A stretch of DNA of 64,000 nucleotides, from the NCBI GenBank assembly GCA_958510825.1, contig OY294046.1:11014847-11078846 (forward strand), given 5' to 3'. The notes beneath the pieces were generated by a model. It was not told the origin of the DNA, did not search any database, and saw only the letters and a program-made list of their open reading frames with translations. Below, in pieces: positions 12,301-25,600 of the stretch. This DNA is from Brachypterus glaber. Taxonomy: Eukaryota > Arthropoda > Insecta > Coleoptera > Kateretidae. Made by a program: the position numbers and the translations under genes. Within the stretch, counting starts at the first letter, position 1; each line of letters opens with the position of its first letter.

Positions 12301-15300
12301 TTCGAAAGTCAACAGATTGCCGATAGATTAAACGAAATCGGCGAGAAACGTCGAAGAGTTCATCAGTTATGCGCTCAAAAACGTCACTTGTTATCAGACG
12401 CTTTATTGTATTCGGAATTCAAACGTGACGTAGCAGAAGCACATATCTGGATAGCTGAAAAACAGAAAAAAATAGATTCAGAAGTAAAAACCGGAGACGT
12501 GAATAACCTTGAAGATAAAATAAAGAAATTACAGAAGCATCAAGCATTCCAAGCCGAAGTTGGTGCTAATTTGGGAAGAATTGAAGAAATTAAGTCAAAT
12601 GGTGCCACTTTGTTGAAAAAAAAGCATAAACATTCCAAAGAAATCCAAAAAGAACTGGCACAGTTGGAAAGATCATGGTTGCAATTATTGAACGATCTAG
12701 ATATCCGTGGAAAAGGTCTGGAAGAAGCCCAAGACATTCTAGACTTTAACAACCAGCTGGATAAAGTTGAATCTTGGATAAGGGATAAAGAAGTTATGAT
12801 CCAGGCTGGGGATACTGGAAGAGACTACGAACATTGTCAACAGCTACAAAGAAAACTGGATGACGTAGACAGTGATATGAAAATTGATGATAGTCATCAG
12901 CAAATCAATACCTTGGCTAATAAGTTATCCAAACAAGGACAACCAGGAGTCCAGGAAAGAAGAGATAACTTCGTGAGAAAATGGCAGTCTTTGCAAGGAG
13001 CTCTTAATAATTACAGAAACAAACTTGCTGCAGCTGCTGAGCTACATCTGTTTGACAGAGAAGTAGCTGATACATCGGAAAGAATTCTAGAAAAATATAA
13101 CGCTATAGAAAAGAATAAAGACCTAGGAAAAGATTTGCCAGCAGTTGAAACTTTGATCCGTAAACAAGAAGCGTTGGAGAGTGAAATGTCAGCCGTTGAG
13201 AAAAAAATTATTAATACACATCAAAAGGATGCGTTAGTGTTGAGCGATAAACATCCGCAAAGCGTGACACATTTGGAAAGTAAACTGGAAGAACTTCAAG
13301 AAAACTGGAACAAGCTTCAGTATGCAAAAAATAGAAGGAAAAATGTTTTGGATAAAGCTTTTGGACATCAAAAATTCCTCAACGATGTGGCAGAGCTTAC
13401 TTTGTGGTCAAATGAAACCATAAAACGAATGGATGGAAATGAAAAACCAAATTCTGTAGCTGAAGCACAGGAAAAAATGGACCAACATAACGAACTTAAA
13501 GCTGAAATAGATGGTAGAAACGAAGCTTTTAAGAGCTTAATTCATTACGGACAAACATTCCCGGGTAAAGACCATGAGGAAATCATCGAAAACGTTGCAT
13601 ATTTGAAGGATTTACAACAAAATTTGATAGAAAAATGGCAGCAACACAGAGAAGAACTTTCCCAGGCATATGACATCCAAGATTTTAAGAAGTATGTACA
13701 CCAGCTAAATAGTTGGTTAGCCTCTAAAGAAGCCTTTTTGAATAATGACGATATAGGTGACACACCGAGGAATGTTGAGGCGTTACTCAAGAAGCACCAA
13801 GACTTTGAGACCTTGTTAACCCCTCAGTTGAGCAAAATTGATGATTTAGAAGAATTAGCCAAGAAGATAGTTACTAACAACGAACAGAACCGAAAGGAGG
13901 TTGAAAATACACTTAAAGGAATATTGAGAAGGAAGAAAGAACTTTTGAATAAATCAAATAAGAGGAAGAATGAGTTGGAAGGTTCGAAGGCGCTTCAGGA
14001 GTTTTTGAGAAATGTGAATGAAGTCGAAACGTGGTTAAATCAAAAATTGCAGATAGCAAGCGACGAATCTTACCGAGACCCCACGAACCTTCAAAGCAAA
14101 ATCCAAAAACACGCCACATTTGAAGCAGAAGTTTTCGCAAGTGGAGAAAGAATACAAAATGTAGTTGAAGAAGGTAAAGACTTAATACATTCCGATCACT
14201 TTGCCAAAAACGAGATAAGTCAAAGACTGGAAGAGCTAGAAAATGACTGGAAGCATCTACAAGAACTGTCAAATTTGAAACGTGACAGATTAAATGAGGC
14301 CTACCAGGCCTTACTGGTCAACAGATCTATAGACGAATTCGAATATTGGTTAACTGAAACAGAATCGCAAGTAAAAAGTGTAGAAGTAGCGAAAGATTTG
14401 GTATCAGCAAATTATCTTCTCAAACGTCACACGACCTTGGAAAACGACATATCCCAGCACATCGAAAACTGCGAACAAATAAACGATGCAGCAGATCATT
14501 TCGAAAATTCCGGTCATTTTATGACAGAAGAGATTAGTTCTAGGGCTAACGATTGTTCTAGAAGGTTCCATGAACTAAAAGAGCCTTTACAAGCTAGAAG
14601 AGACCTTCTGGAATCTTCTGCGATGTTGCAGCAGTTCCAAAGTGACGTAGAAGACGAGTTACAATGGCTGAACGATAGAGAAGCTTTAGCGGCATCAGAG
14701 GAATTAGGGAACAGCCTTTCCTCAGTGCAAATATTGCAGAAAAAGCATCAAATCTTGGAAACGGAGCTAACTTCACGTGAACCTATAGTTTCTTCGGTTA
14801 TAGCTCGTGCGGCTAACTTAACGCGCTCACAAAATTCCTCAGCTTCGTTAATTAAGGAAAAAACAAAAGAACTTAAAAATCGATTGACTTACATAAAAGA
14901 TCTTGCTTCAGTACGCCGTTTGAGGCTGCAGGACGCATTGGAAGTTCAGACTTATTACCAAGAAGTAGCGGAAGCTGAAGCTTGGATAAAGGATAAACGC
15001 CCCCTGTTGGCAACCAGGGAAGTAGGTAAAGACGAAACTACCGCGCAATCGCTGCAAAGAAAATTAGAAGCTTTGGAAATTGAAGTGAATGCATTTAAAC
15101 CCACCGTTGAAAAACTGAACGATATGGCCGATAGTTTGATTGAAAGGGAACATTACGATTTAGAGAAAATAAAATTGAAAAAACACGTTTTGGAGAAACA
15201 ATTTGAAGATTTAAACAAACTAGTAAGTGAAAGGGAAGTTAAATTATTTGAAGCTTTACAATACTTTGGTTTTATACAAGAATGTAACGAAGTCCAAGAA

Positions 15301-18300
15301 TGGATGCGTGATCAGACGAACAAAACTGATTCGGAAGATTATGGAAACGATTTAGAACACGTCGAACTATTAATTCAAGCTTTTGACACCTTCCACAGCA
15401 GTTTATTGAACAGTGAACCCAGAATTCAATCCTGCATCGAAAACGGTAACGCTATTATGCAAGCAGGAAGTAGTTATAGTCCGGATGTACAACAGAAAGT
15501 ATCCGAAATACAAACTCTCTGGGAAGATTTACTGGAATTAGCTTTGGCTAGAAAAGACGCGCTTACTGGTGCTAAAAAGGTTCACCTGTTTGACCGTACC
15601 GCCGAGGAAATTATTTCGTGGATCGAAGAAAAAGAGAACTATCTCTCATATGAGCCTTATACTCAGGATTCCGAGTCGATAGCCCAGCAAATAAGACGTT
15701 TACAAGGACTTGAAACCGAAATTAAAGCAATCAAGGATAAAATGGAATACATTCAGCAAGAGAGAGACAAACTAATTGATAATTATCCCGATACCAAGGA
15801 TCACATAGACGACAAAATGGATAACACGGCTATCGCTTGGGAGCAACTGCAGCTCAAAGCTGAGAGACGAAGAGATAATTTACAGCAAGCCGAACAGCTG
15901 CAATCTTACTTTGACGAATACCACGACCTCTTAGCTTGGATTAACGAACTTTTAGCTAAAGTTACGGCCCCAGATCTACCACAAGAGGTCCTAGAAGCAG
16001 AATTACTAATAGAACGTCACGAGGATTATAAGCTAGAGTTGGACAGAAAGGAACCTGATTTCCAAAGGTTCTACTCCGAGGGTAACGCCTTAATTAAAAA
16101 CGGCCACTTCCTTTCAACCGATGTCGAAGACAAAATCAAAGTCTTGCAACAACGAAACGAGTTGTTGTTGAACATTTGGCAACAACGTAGCTTGATATAC
16201 GATCAAAATTTGGATGTTCAACGGTTCAAGAAGGACGCTAATGTTCTAGAACACTGGTTGGTGGCTAGAGAACCCGCCCTTAAAGATGGTACCATAGGGG
16301 ATAATATTAAACATGTTGAGGATTTGATCAGGAGACATGGAGATTTTGAGGAAACTATGAAGGCACAGGAGGCGAAATTCAACGCTTTAAGGAGAAAAAC
16401 TATGGTGGAAGAAGCTTTCGCAGATCAAATAAGGATGGAAGCTTTAGCAAGAAAAGCGGAAAGAGAACGACAAGAACAAGAAAGGATAGAGGCAAGAAAA
16501 CGTCAAGAAATGCAGAGGATAACCGAGTTACGCAGACAGGAATCAACCCACTACGAATACCCGGAAACGGAAAAGGAACAAATGAACGGAAACGCTGCTA
16601 ATAACAACCATCAAACTGTTGCCGTAGCTCCTCCCACACCTAACACCTCTATCCGAAAAACAAATTCAGTTGCCCATATGTTTGACAGAGACCGTTTCAT
16701 CCGGAGAGGCTCGGATACATCCGTTAAACGCGCCGAATCTATGAAAGTAGGCCCAGGTGTCAAACTCCCGAAGAGGACGCCATCGTTTACCACCAGACGG
16801 AGAGGTTCCATCCGGTCTAAGCAACAAGACAGTATCTCGCCGATGGTTGAAGCTGAGGGAGTTGTAGAAAGGAAGCAAGTGCTTATCCCCGGCGGCAAGA
16901 AAGCGTCGAACCGCACCTGGAAAAATTCTTATACGGTTTTATGTGGTCAGTTACTGTGTTTCTTCAAGAACAAGGACGATTTTGCGAATAGCAAGGCTAG
17001 CTGCGCGCCGATCAATATACATAACAGCGTGTGTAACGTGGCGGATGATTATGTAAAGAGGAAGAATACTTTCAGATTGGTGAACGTGGATGGTTCGGAG
17101 TATTTGTTCGCTTGTGGTTCGGAAGCCAATTTGATAGATTGGGTAAACAAGATACAGTTCAGAGCGAAGCTGCCGCCGAGTCAGCAGTTGTTACATTTTG
17201 ATATTCCAAAGGTGAGTGTACATTTTATTAATAGAAGGAAAAACAAAAAAAGTATAATAACTGAAATAGTAAAAAAATAAGGGAAGAAAAGCAAAACAAA
17301 TATTAAAAAAGTGGTTTTTAGTGACCACCTTCAACCGCCGAAATACTATAATAGTTAAATTTATAAAGTTTTACTTTAAAACGTTGGTAAATGTGAGTTT
17401 GTTACACAGGGGGAGGGGGGGGTCAATTTTTTTAAAAAATTGCGTTACGTAATATATGGACAGCCCCTAAGCTAAAAAAAACCCAAAGATCAGTAAAGAA
17501 TTAGCCTTAGAATTAAGTGCACAAATTCCTTTTTATATATCTGTGGCTTGGTTCTAAAAGGGTCAATGTCAAAAATTTTGAATGGATACACTAAGTCGAA
17601 CATTGGCCAGTCGCAGCGTGGTCTTTGTAAGAGACGGATGTGACCGCTTTGGCGGATTTACTCCAGCATCAGCCTGCTATCGTAGATATGCACAGGACTT
17701 GATTTTATTTTATGTTGTTTCGTGAAAATATTACTTTAATAGTAGGTAAAGTTTTAAGTGAATCGTGAATATTTATGGTTTCTTACTTTGTGATGTTAAA
17801 TAATAACGTGGAACTGTTGGACATGTAAATTCAATTTTTTTATAAAGATAATTTTTTTTATAAGTTGGCGTCTGCGCAAACATCACTACAAAGTGAGACG
17901 GTTTTACGTGGACCGAAAATGATATTAGATTGATCCTATGGAAAATGCCTTTATTGGAATTGGAAATAAAATTATTTCGGGGATGGAGTAACTTTATAAC
18001 GAGCTGACCAAATTTCGAAAGAAAAAGGTCAAAGAAAATTAGAAGAAGAAGAAGAAGAAGGTTTATGATGCTTTGAGGTTATGTGAGTTAATTTGTATAT
18101 TGGGCTGTTGTGTACTATAAGTATTTTTTTTGTAATAAATAGTAGGTTTTAGTACATGTAGCTTTGTTACTAGTGTGTTAAACAATGTCGGGCACGTCAG
18201 AATCTGAAGAGAGTTTAGTTGAAAAGAGAAGAGGCTCTGGAAATATGAAGAAAATTATGAAGTCAGCAAGACTCAAGGGACAGGAGTTCGTGACAACAAA

Positions 18301-21300
18301 AGGAAGGTTAGTTGGTCAAAAAATAACTGGTCCTGATTGTTTTTGTAGTAAAATGTGTACTCTTGAGTTTACTGAGGAACAAAAAGTAAAAATAATTGAT
18401 ACTGTTTACAGTGGCAGACCCAAAAACGAACAGGATACCTACTTAATAGGTTTGGTTGAGCGTCATGATGTTGAACGGCATCGGCCTAAAAGCCTAGATA
18501 CAAAACAGTTATCATCTTTCAAATATTATGCTATGAAAGATTCCAATAGAAAAGAAGTTTGCCGTAAGGCTTTTATGAGCCTACATGCACTTTCTAATAA
18601 GGTGGTTTATCGGTTGACGACTATTTTAGCAAAGGGAGATCAACCTATTGACATGAGGGGAAAACATGGTAATCAATATAAAATTCCTTACGATGTTTTA
18701 ATAAAGGTAAATGAACACATTGAATCTTACCCCAAAAAAACATCACATTATTCTTCTACAAAAATCACATTCCTGGAGGCTGGCCTGACATGCAAAAAAA
18801 TGCATGAAATGCTTCTTGAAAAACACCCCGAACTAAATAATGTCATAAAGTATGAATATTTTTTAACTCACTACAAGGAAAATTATGGTTACCGATTCGT
18901 AAGGCCGCAAGTAGACGTTTTTTCAACGTGTGGAGATTAAATCCTCATCATTAAATAACAATGCAAAGCAGGCTGGGGCCAAACTGATGGTCCATAAAAG
19001 GAGGGCATGTAAGTTTTACAAAAAAATCCAAGAGGTAACTGACCTATGCAGTAATAGAAATGATATACATGGAATCTGCTTTGACTTCATGAAAATCTTC
19101 CTTTGCCGTGTATGCAATGTACAAGACATGTTTTATCTCAGATAACTATGGCATTATGTGTTTTGTGTTCATAGTTTAGGAGAACAGAAAGCCACAATGT
19201 ACACATACCATGAGGGTGTGGGGAAAAAAGGAGCAAATGATTCATGTTCTATGTTATCTGACTATATTACAAACAGTGTTGACCCCCAATTAAAAACACT
19301 TTACATGTTCAGTGAGGCATGCTCCAGACAAAACCGGAACCAAACATTGGTTAGGGTTCTTATGTTTCTAACTATATCAAAGCGTACACATATTTTTTCC
19401 TACTAGAGGTCATAGTTTCTTACCCTGTGCCCAGAACTTTGGTCTTTTTGTCGCCATGATAGGGTTTATTCCCCTGCTCCCTGCTCAATATGACAACATG
19501 ATTAGCACTGCTAAAACAAAGCAGCCTTCGATCATCATTAAAACCATAGTAAATGAAGATGTGTTGAACTTTAAAGGCTGGTGGCCACAGTTTTTTAAAA
19601 AGACTTGTGTTAGTGTTGCACTAAACAATCTTTCAAAATAAGCATTGATGGTTTAAACACTGAAGTTTTAAAGCTGTACAGAGGGGTGGAGCTAAGATTG
19701 ATTGAAGTTTGCAACGTTTGGACTAGTACTAGTGCACTAAAAACGTGTTATGGAATAAGTGCTTTAATATACTATTTGAATTTTCGATGCAAAAAACGTT
19801 GCAAACTTCAGCTTCATGAAGCTAACCTGCCTAGTGAAAAAGTGTATAGTGGGAAGGTTCCCATTAAAAAGAAGAAACTTGAAGATGTTGCAAAAATAGT
19901 ACATTATGTTCCTGATGAATATAGACAGTTTTATACTCATATTTTAGACTGGCGGACTGTTACCACTGGTCAGGCTGAAGATGATGACTCTGAGTAAGGG
20001 TAGGATCAATATTAATATCAATAGGCTAAGAAAATATATTTTTATTTGCGCTTTTATATGATTTATATAATCTTATATAATAAATTTTGTGTTTAAATAC
20101 AAGACAGTCTTGTAATTAAGAGTAAAAAATGTATTTTTTTAATTATCCTAAAAGTTTAATCAGTTGAGATCAAGAAGGAAAAGATTCCACCAATTTTTAC
20201 TACATATCGGAGCTAAACTAAAGGTTTTAAAAAGAAACCACTTATTAAACATTGTTACTATGGTTACAATAAACAAGTTTGTAATGTTGTTTATTGGGCT
20301 TTTAGTTTGGTTGCTAAGAAAAAGTTTTTTAAAGTTTTTTTGTTAATTCCCGAAATTTGTATCGAGTGGAATCTTTCCCTTCTTGCTCGCACTGGTTCAA
20401 TTATTTCGGCGGTATAACTCAAAATACGGAAAAAGTGACATTGGCCCTTTTAGAACCAAGCCACTGATATAGGTATTATTACGCTAAATTTAAACGAAAT
20501 TTTTAAAATAATTTTTAAGTTTGAATCAGTCTCAGACATAAAGTACTCAATAAATTTATTTCATATTTATGCTTAACATAGTTTAAATATCCATAATTAT
20601 AAAGGCATAGTTTTCAAAGCTTAGTTTTAAGTCGAATTAATGCCAAAAATGAGGGCTTCCCAGACCATAGTGCGTCGTTAAGGGGTCTGTATGTAAATAA
20701 TACATTTTGGCTTACTGCAAATCCCTTGCTTAATGACATCACAGTCCCATTCTTATATATATATCTTATATATAGGCTCTGTAAAAATTGTAGGACACCT
20801 TGTACATTAATTGTGGTCTACCACAGGGATCAGTTTTGAAACCGCTTTTCTTTTTAATATATTAAAAAGAAAATAGGTTACAAGATACGGATTTTTTACA
20901 GGATAATAACGATTTCGAGATGAGTTCGCAATCAAGTCGGACGTCGAGTCCAGATGTAGCTGACGGGGTGATTCTAAGGAACGACCCAAACGCGAATTCG
21001 ACGAATGGTAGTGTCTCATCAAGTACATCAAGTCGACATACAATCGGTAAGAACCATTTTAAGCTTAATTATTAATAATAGCTAAACACGAACTACCTAT
21101 GAAGCATAAAAATACTTCTTCCAACAAAACATTTTTACGAAAAAAAAAGAAAAATAAAAAAAAAATATTGGCGTTTTCAAGAAATACATTTTTTTCTAAT
21201 AATGTAAATATATTTTTAATAAACGATTAATTGGTTTACTAATATATTAGTAACATCACGATATGTTCATAAATAATTTATTAATATCATGTAAATAATA

Positions 21301-21526
21301 CCAACTAAAGAAACACTAAAAACCATAATCTTAAGTTCAAACACATAATAACATTTAACACTTAGCCACAAAAAATTAAGTATATCGCACTATGAGTACA
21401 AGACCACAATAACTCAAAATTTATGGATTTTGAGATTTTTTCTCTAGTATATTGTTCTAGATGCTATCTTTGATAATAACAATACCAGCATATCTCTAAA
21501 TCGAAAGAATGTCCTATAAATAACAA

Positions 21527-21587
<61 letters not shown>

Positions 21588-22600
21588 GTACAAAAAGGCA
21601 GATGCATTAATGCCTATTATGCCCAAGTATTATTACAAATATAAATAGAAAATATGAAATATAAAAATTGAAACATTTAATATAAAATAAAAGTTTGATG
21701 TCTACCATCATAACGATTTTTAAAAGAATTTACTGATGAGGCAGAGATAGTTGAATGAGTTCCAGGAGCTAAACACACGATTAGGTAGAAAATATTGCCT
21801 GATAGTGGTAAAAAAAAGTTCACGTGAAAGTTTTAATGTATGACCACATCTGGTATTGTCCAAATTACGAGTAAAAAGTTCATTTAAATCCACTGAAAAG
21901 TCACAATTTAAGATACGGTAAGTGTAGATAAGGTCCCCACGGCTTCTTCTTTCGGAAAGACAGGGTAAACCAAGCCGTAAGAGTCTTTGATCATAATCGA
22001 GGTGCCTTAATGAAGAAACCATTCTTGTGGCGCGATGCTGCACATTTTCAATTAATTTGATGTCTTTAATGTAATACGGATTCCACACTACAACTGCATA
22101 CTCCAGTAATGGCCGTGACAGACGGACATCTCAAAAAAAAAGTTGCTTATTTTTTCATGAAACAAATTTATATCCAAGAATTTTTTGTCCAGGACAATTT
22201 TTTAAAATTCGAAACTACCGTATAATATTCTAGCGCAGGCGCTGTGAATAATATAATAATAATACTTAAATATATTCTCGACCATTATGCAAAAAAAAGC
22301 ATCTTTCCACAATTAGTTTTAAATAAATTTTTGTGCAATGGCCGAAAATATAATACTGTAAATAACAGGTGCTAAACAACGAACTAAAAACTCTTCTCTC
22401 TAGAATACGCATACCGTAATTAAAAAATATCGTCAACATCTCCGTTTGTTTGTAAACAAATAGTATGTATATTCAGGCCTGAACAATAACAATTACCAGT
22501 AACTGCTATTGTTGTCTCTGTTAGAACAATGCTGTGCGAGTAAGACAGACAAATGTATATGTTGGCTACGTTTTTTTCAGTTTTTACAATTTTTTTTATT

Positions 22601-22631
<31 letters not shown>

Positions 22632-25600
22632 TAAAGGTAAGTATTACAGGTTTGGTATTTGCGACACCTAGGCTTTCGCCTGTTTTGTGTCTTTGTATAT
22701 ACATTTACAAATTATGTTATTTATAAATTATTCTAAATTATACATGAATTATATTATATAAAATAAAAAAAAAAAATAATATATTATAATTATATAAAAA
22801 TAAATGCATAAAGTTTCCATATTTAATAAAAAAAAAACAGCAAAAATAACAGCTGCACCAATGAAGTAATATCTCTTTATCCAGAGAAAAACTGCGAGAA
22901 ATTACTTTCAGATAAAACCAAGAAACGAGCATATTATTGCCTATTTAGAAAAACGTTACGTAAATGTGTATTTTGTACAATATATTTTTTAAGCGCCTTT
23001 TTAAAACTATTAAAACTTTTAATTTTTCTAATTTCATTTGGAATGTTATTGTATATTTTTATGCCCAAAAACTCGATACTTTTTTGACCAACTGTCTTAC
23101 TCTTTTTAGGAAGAGCAAAGTGATTTAACTCATTTTTTCTTGTTAAATGGAATGCCTATTCTAGAGAGAAGAGTTATTAGTTCGTTGGTGCTAAACGTTT
23201 TTATTGCACTTACAGTCGATTTCTGGAAACGTTTAATCCCTAATAAATCTGATGGACGTTTAGAGTCATTTTGTATAATGTCATTCCAAAGCAATTTGTC
23301 ACATTTCAAGTGTCTGATGCCAATGCTTTGTTAAATAGTTTGAAGAAACCCACCGTTAAGGTGCCTTATTTGGCAAATTTTCCACAATATCACCAATAAA
23401 GTTAGTGCAGTAAGAACATAACTCTAATTTCTCACATTTTTTTAAAATTTGTCAATAAAATTTTGCTAAATAACTAAAGAAAAGGTCATAAATGAGGGTT
23501 TAAAAAATCACGAAATCCAAATGAATAATAATTTAACAGAAGGTATTTAAAAAACTGTAAAACAAAAAATCTGGAAACTTCAAACGCCATTTTCTCAGCT
23601 CATTTATTTTTGAGTTATGGTGGTATTGTACATAGTGCGATATGTTTTTTCTACTTTGGTGTAGTGAAACCAAAAATAATATCTGAATCATTCCAAACAT
23701 CAGTTTTTTTGTGAAGCCCAAAATTGGTAAATTCCCATCACAAGCTTCTCTTCTATCAAAGGCTTTATATAAAGTTTATATAAGTTAAGTTTATATAAGT
23801 TCAACCGGCGCAAAGTATTAGTCATATGTAGAATTGCAGCGAATAACAGATTCCTAAAGTACACGGAGTCCCCCTGCCAGTAGTGCCATCGCCCAAAAAT
23901 TTTGTGAACTTTGAAATATTTCCGCCGTTGAACTCGTATTTATATTGTGAGTATACTCGAAAAAAAAAATCAAAATATGGGCTAAAGAATTTTTAGTGTT
24001 TCTTAATTGGTTAACTACAAATTAAAAAAAAAAACAAAATAATTATACTTAACATTTTTTACTCGACTGGTTTATTTAAGTTACCTAATTATAATTATGG
24101 ATAATTATGGTTTAATTAACTATCAGGAAATTAAGGATTTAACATACTATTAAAGGCGTCTTTTCACGGAGCAATTTGTACGCAAGTTTGGTGCTATGCA
24201 CGTTTGCTGCCAGATATAACATGAGAACAATTGTACAATCATTTGTCTTTTCATGGAGCAAGTTGTACGCAAGTTTGACGCTATATATTGCAAGTCAAAC
24301 AGTGCTGCCAACCAGGCAATTATGACGTGTCTCTGCGTTTGTTGACAAAAACATATTAGTTACAGCCTTTGAAAGGAACGGGTGTAGCCTTCTTGGCACA
24401 TTCCAGTGTAGCGAAGTCGCCATCTTTTATGATTTGCCTCGTGTATTTTTGTTTTGCCATCTTTTATGATGTGCCTAGAGTATTTTTATATTAATGTTTT
24501 ATGCACAAGTTAAAGTGAACCATACATATATGGTTATTAATCGTGTGAACTGTTGAATTTTAAGTGAATAATAATGGACATTTGAAGATATTTTTTTTGT
24601 GTTTTTAATGATAACTTTTTATATTAGCGTGGAAATTACTACAGTAGTAATTAATCAGTGATAGTGCGCAAGTCAGGATACATATCCGATTAGTAACTTT
24701 GTTAACTTTTTTCCAGGTTGGTACCACGAAAATAACATAAAACTTGCGTGCAACAAAATTGCATAGCACCAAACTTGCGTACAAATTGCTCCGTAAAAAG
24801 ACGCCTTAACAGGGACCTCATAAAAATATCCATTTTTGTGAAAAGGGCAGAAAAAAACGTTTTCGCTGGATGAGTAAGCATAAACCATATATGGTTTGCA
24901 AAACGAGATACATTGTTCAAAAAGAAGGTTTCGACCATGTCTCATACAAAGTCTTTTAGACAAAATGTGTATTCTAGGTGCCAGAAACGAAAGTAATTCC
25001 TTTATTTGAATAAATAATTTCAAACTGTTATTTTGTACCATATACAGTTATAATTAATAATTATTAACCCCGCCGTCCCTATCAAGATTTTTGGCGAGGA
25101 TCTTTTTTATACATTATTTATTATACAGGGTTATTCAGAAATAAGTTCGAGAAATTTAAGAGGTGATTCTACGTTCTGGGGCCCTTCGAAGATGGACATA
25201 TTGAATGTGGAACAAAAAAAAGCACCAATAATAATTTTAATGCTGCAGGGCGATTCTCCACTCAAAACTAAGCAAATTATATTCTTCTCCAAAAAACTTA
25301 AATTTAATATTAAAGGAGTTATAGCCTTTTAAAGATTTTTAGTACCAAAATTGTTACTTCCTCTTAATTTCATTTAAAGAAAAAAAAACGGTTGCTCCTA
25401 GTGTTACACTATATAAAATTGTTTATGTATTTTTACTAAAGAAATGTTTATTACAAAAAATTAAAAAAAAAATACACAAAAAAGTTTGGGGCAAAAATGT
25501 GTTAAGCCTCACATATTTTGTCCGTCTAGGCACGCCTCTGGATAAATTAAAAAAAATAAATTAACATAAACTTATTGCCCTTATTAATACTAGTATACAT

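Larger units (their letters stand above)
17541..20466 (+). mobile_element. 2.9 kb cut-and-paste transposon with degraded transposase
   Basis: The inverted ends GTGGCTTGGTTCTAAAAGGG + TCAATGTCA (17543) and the matching TGACATTGGCCCTTTTAGAA + CCAAGCCAC (ending 20464) differ at one position in 29. A 4-bp ATAT lies on both sides (17537-17540, 20467-20470), though the surroundings are AT-rich. The interior carries a broken transposase-like gene (18185-19997). A 4-bp duplication would fit Sola-type elements, but I cannot confirm the superfamily. Confidence 0.8.
17212..20901. other. kst intron occupied by a DNA transposon
   Basis: A Harbinger-like terminus (about 17375-17467) is followed by a 2.9 kb transposon copy (17541-20466). 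20471-20901 is AT-rich sequence leading to the acceptor TTTTTTACAG, with no other feature seen. Confidence 0.75.

Noticed and set aside
12540..16916. Several minus-strand ORFs of 60-119 codons opposite the large kst exon
   Set aside because: They are shadows of the spectrin coding sequence, with the composition of reverse-complemented coiled-coil codons and no domain.
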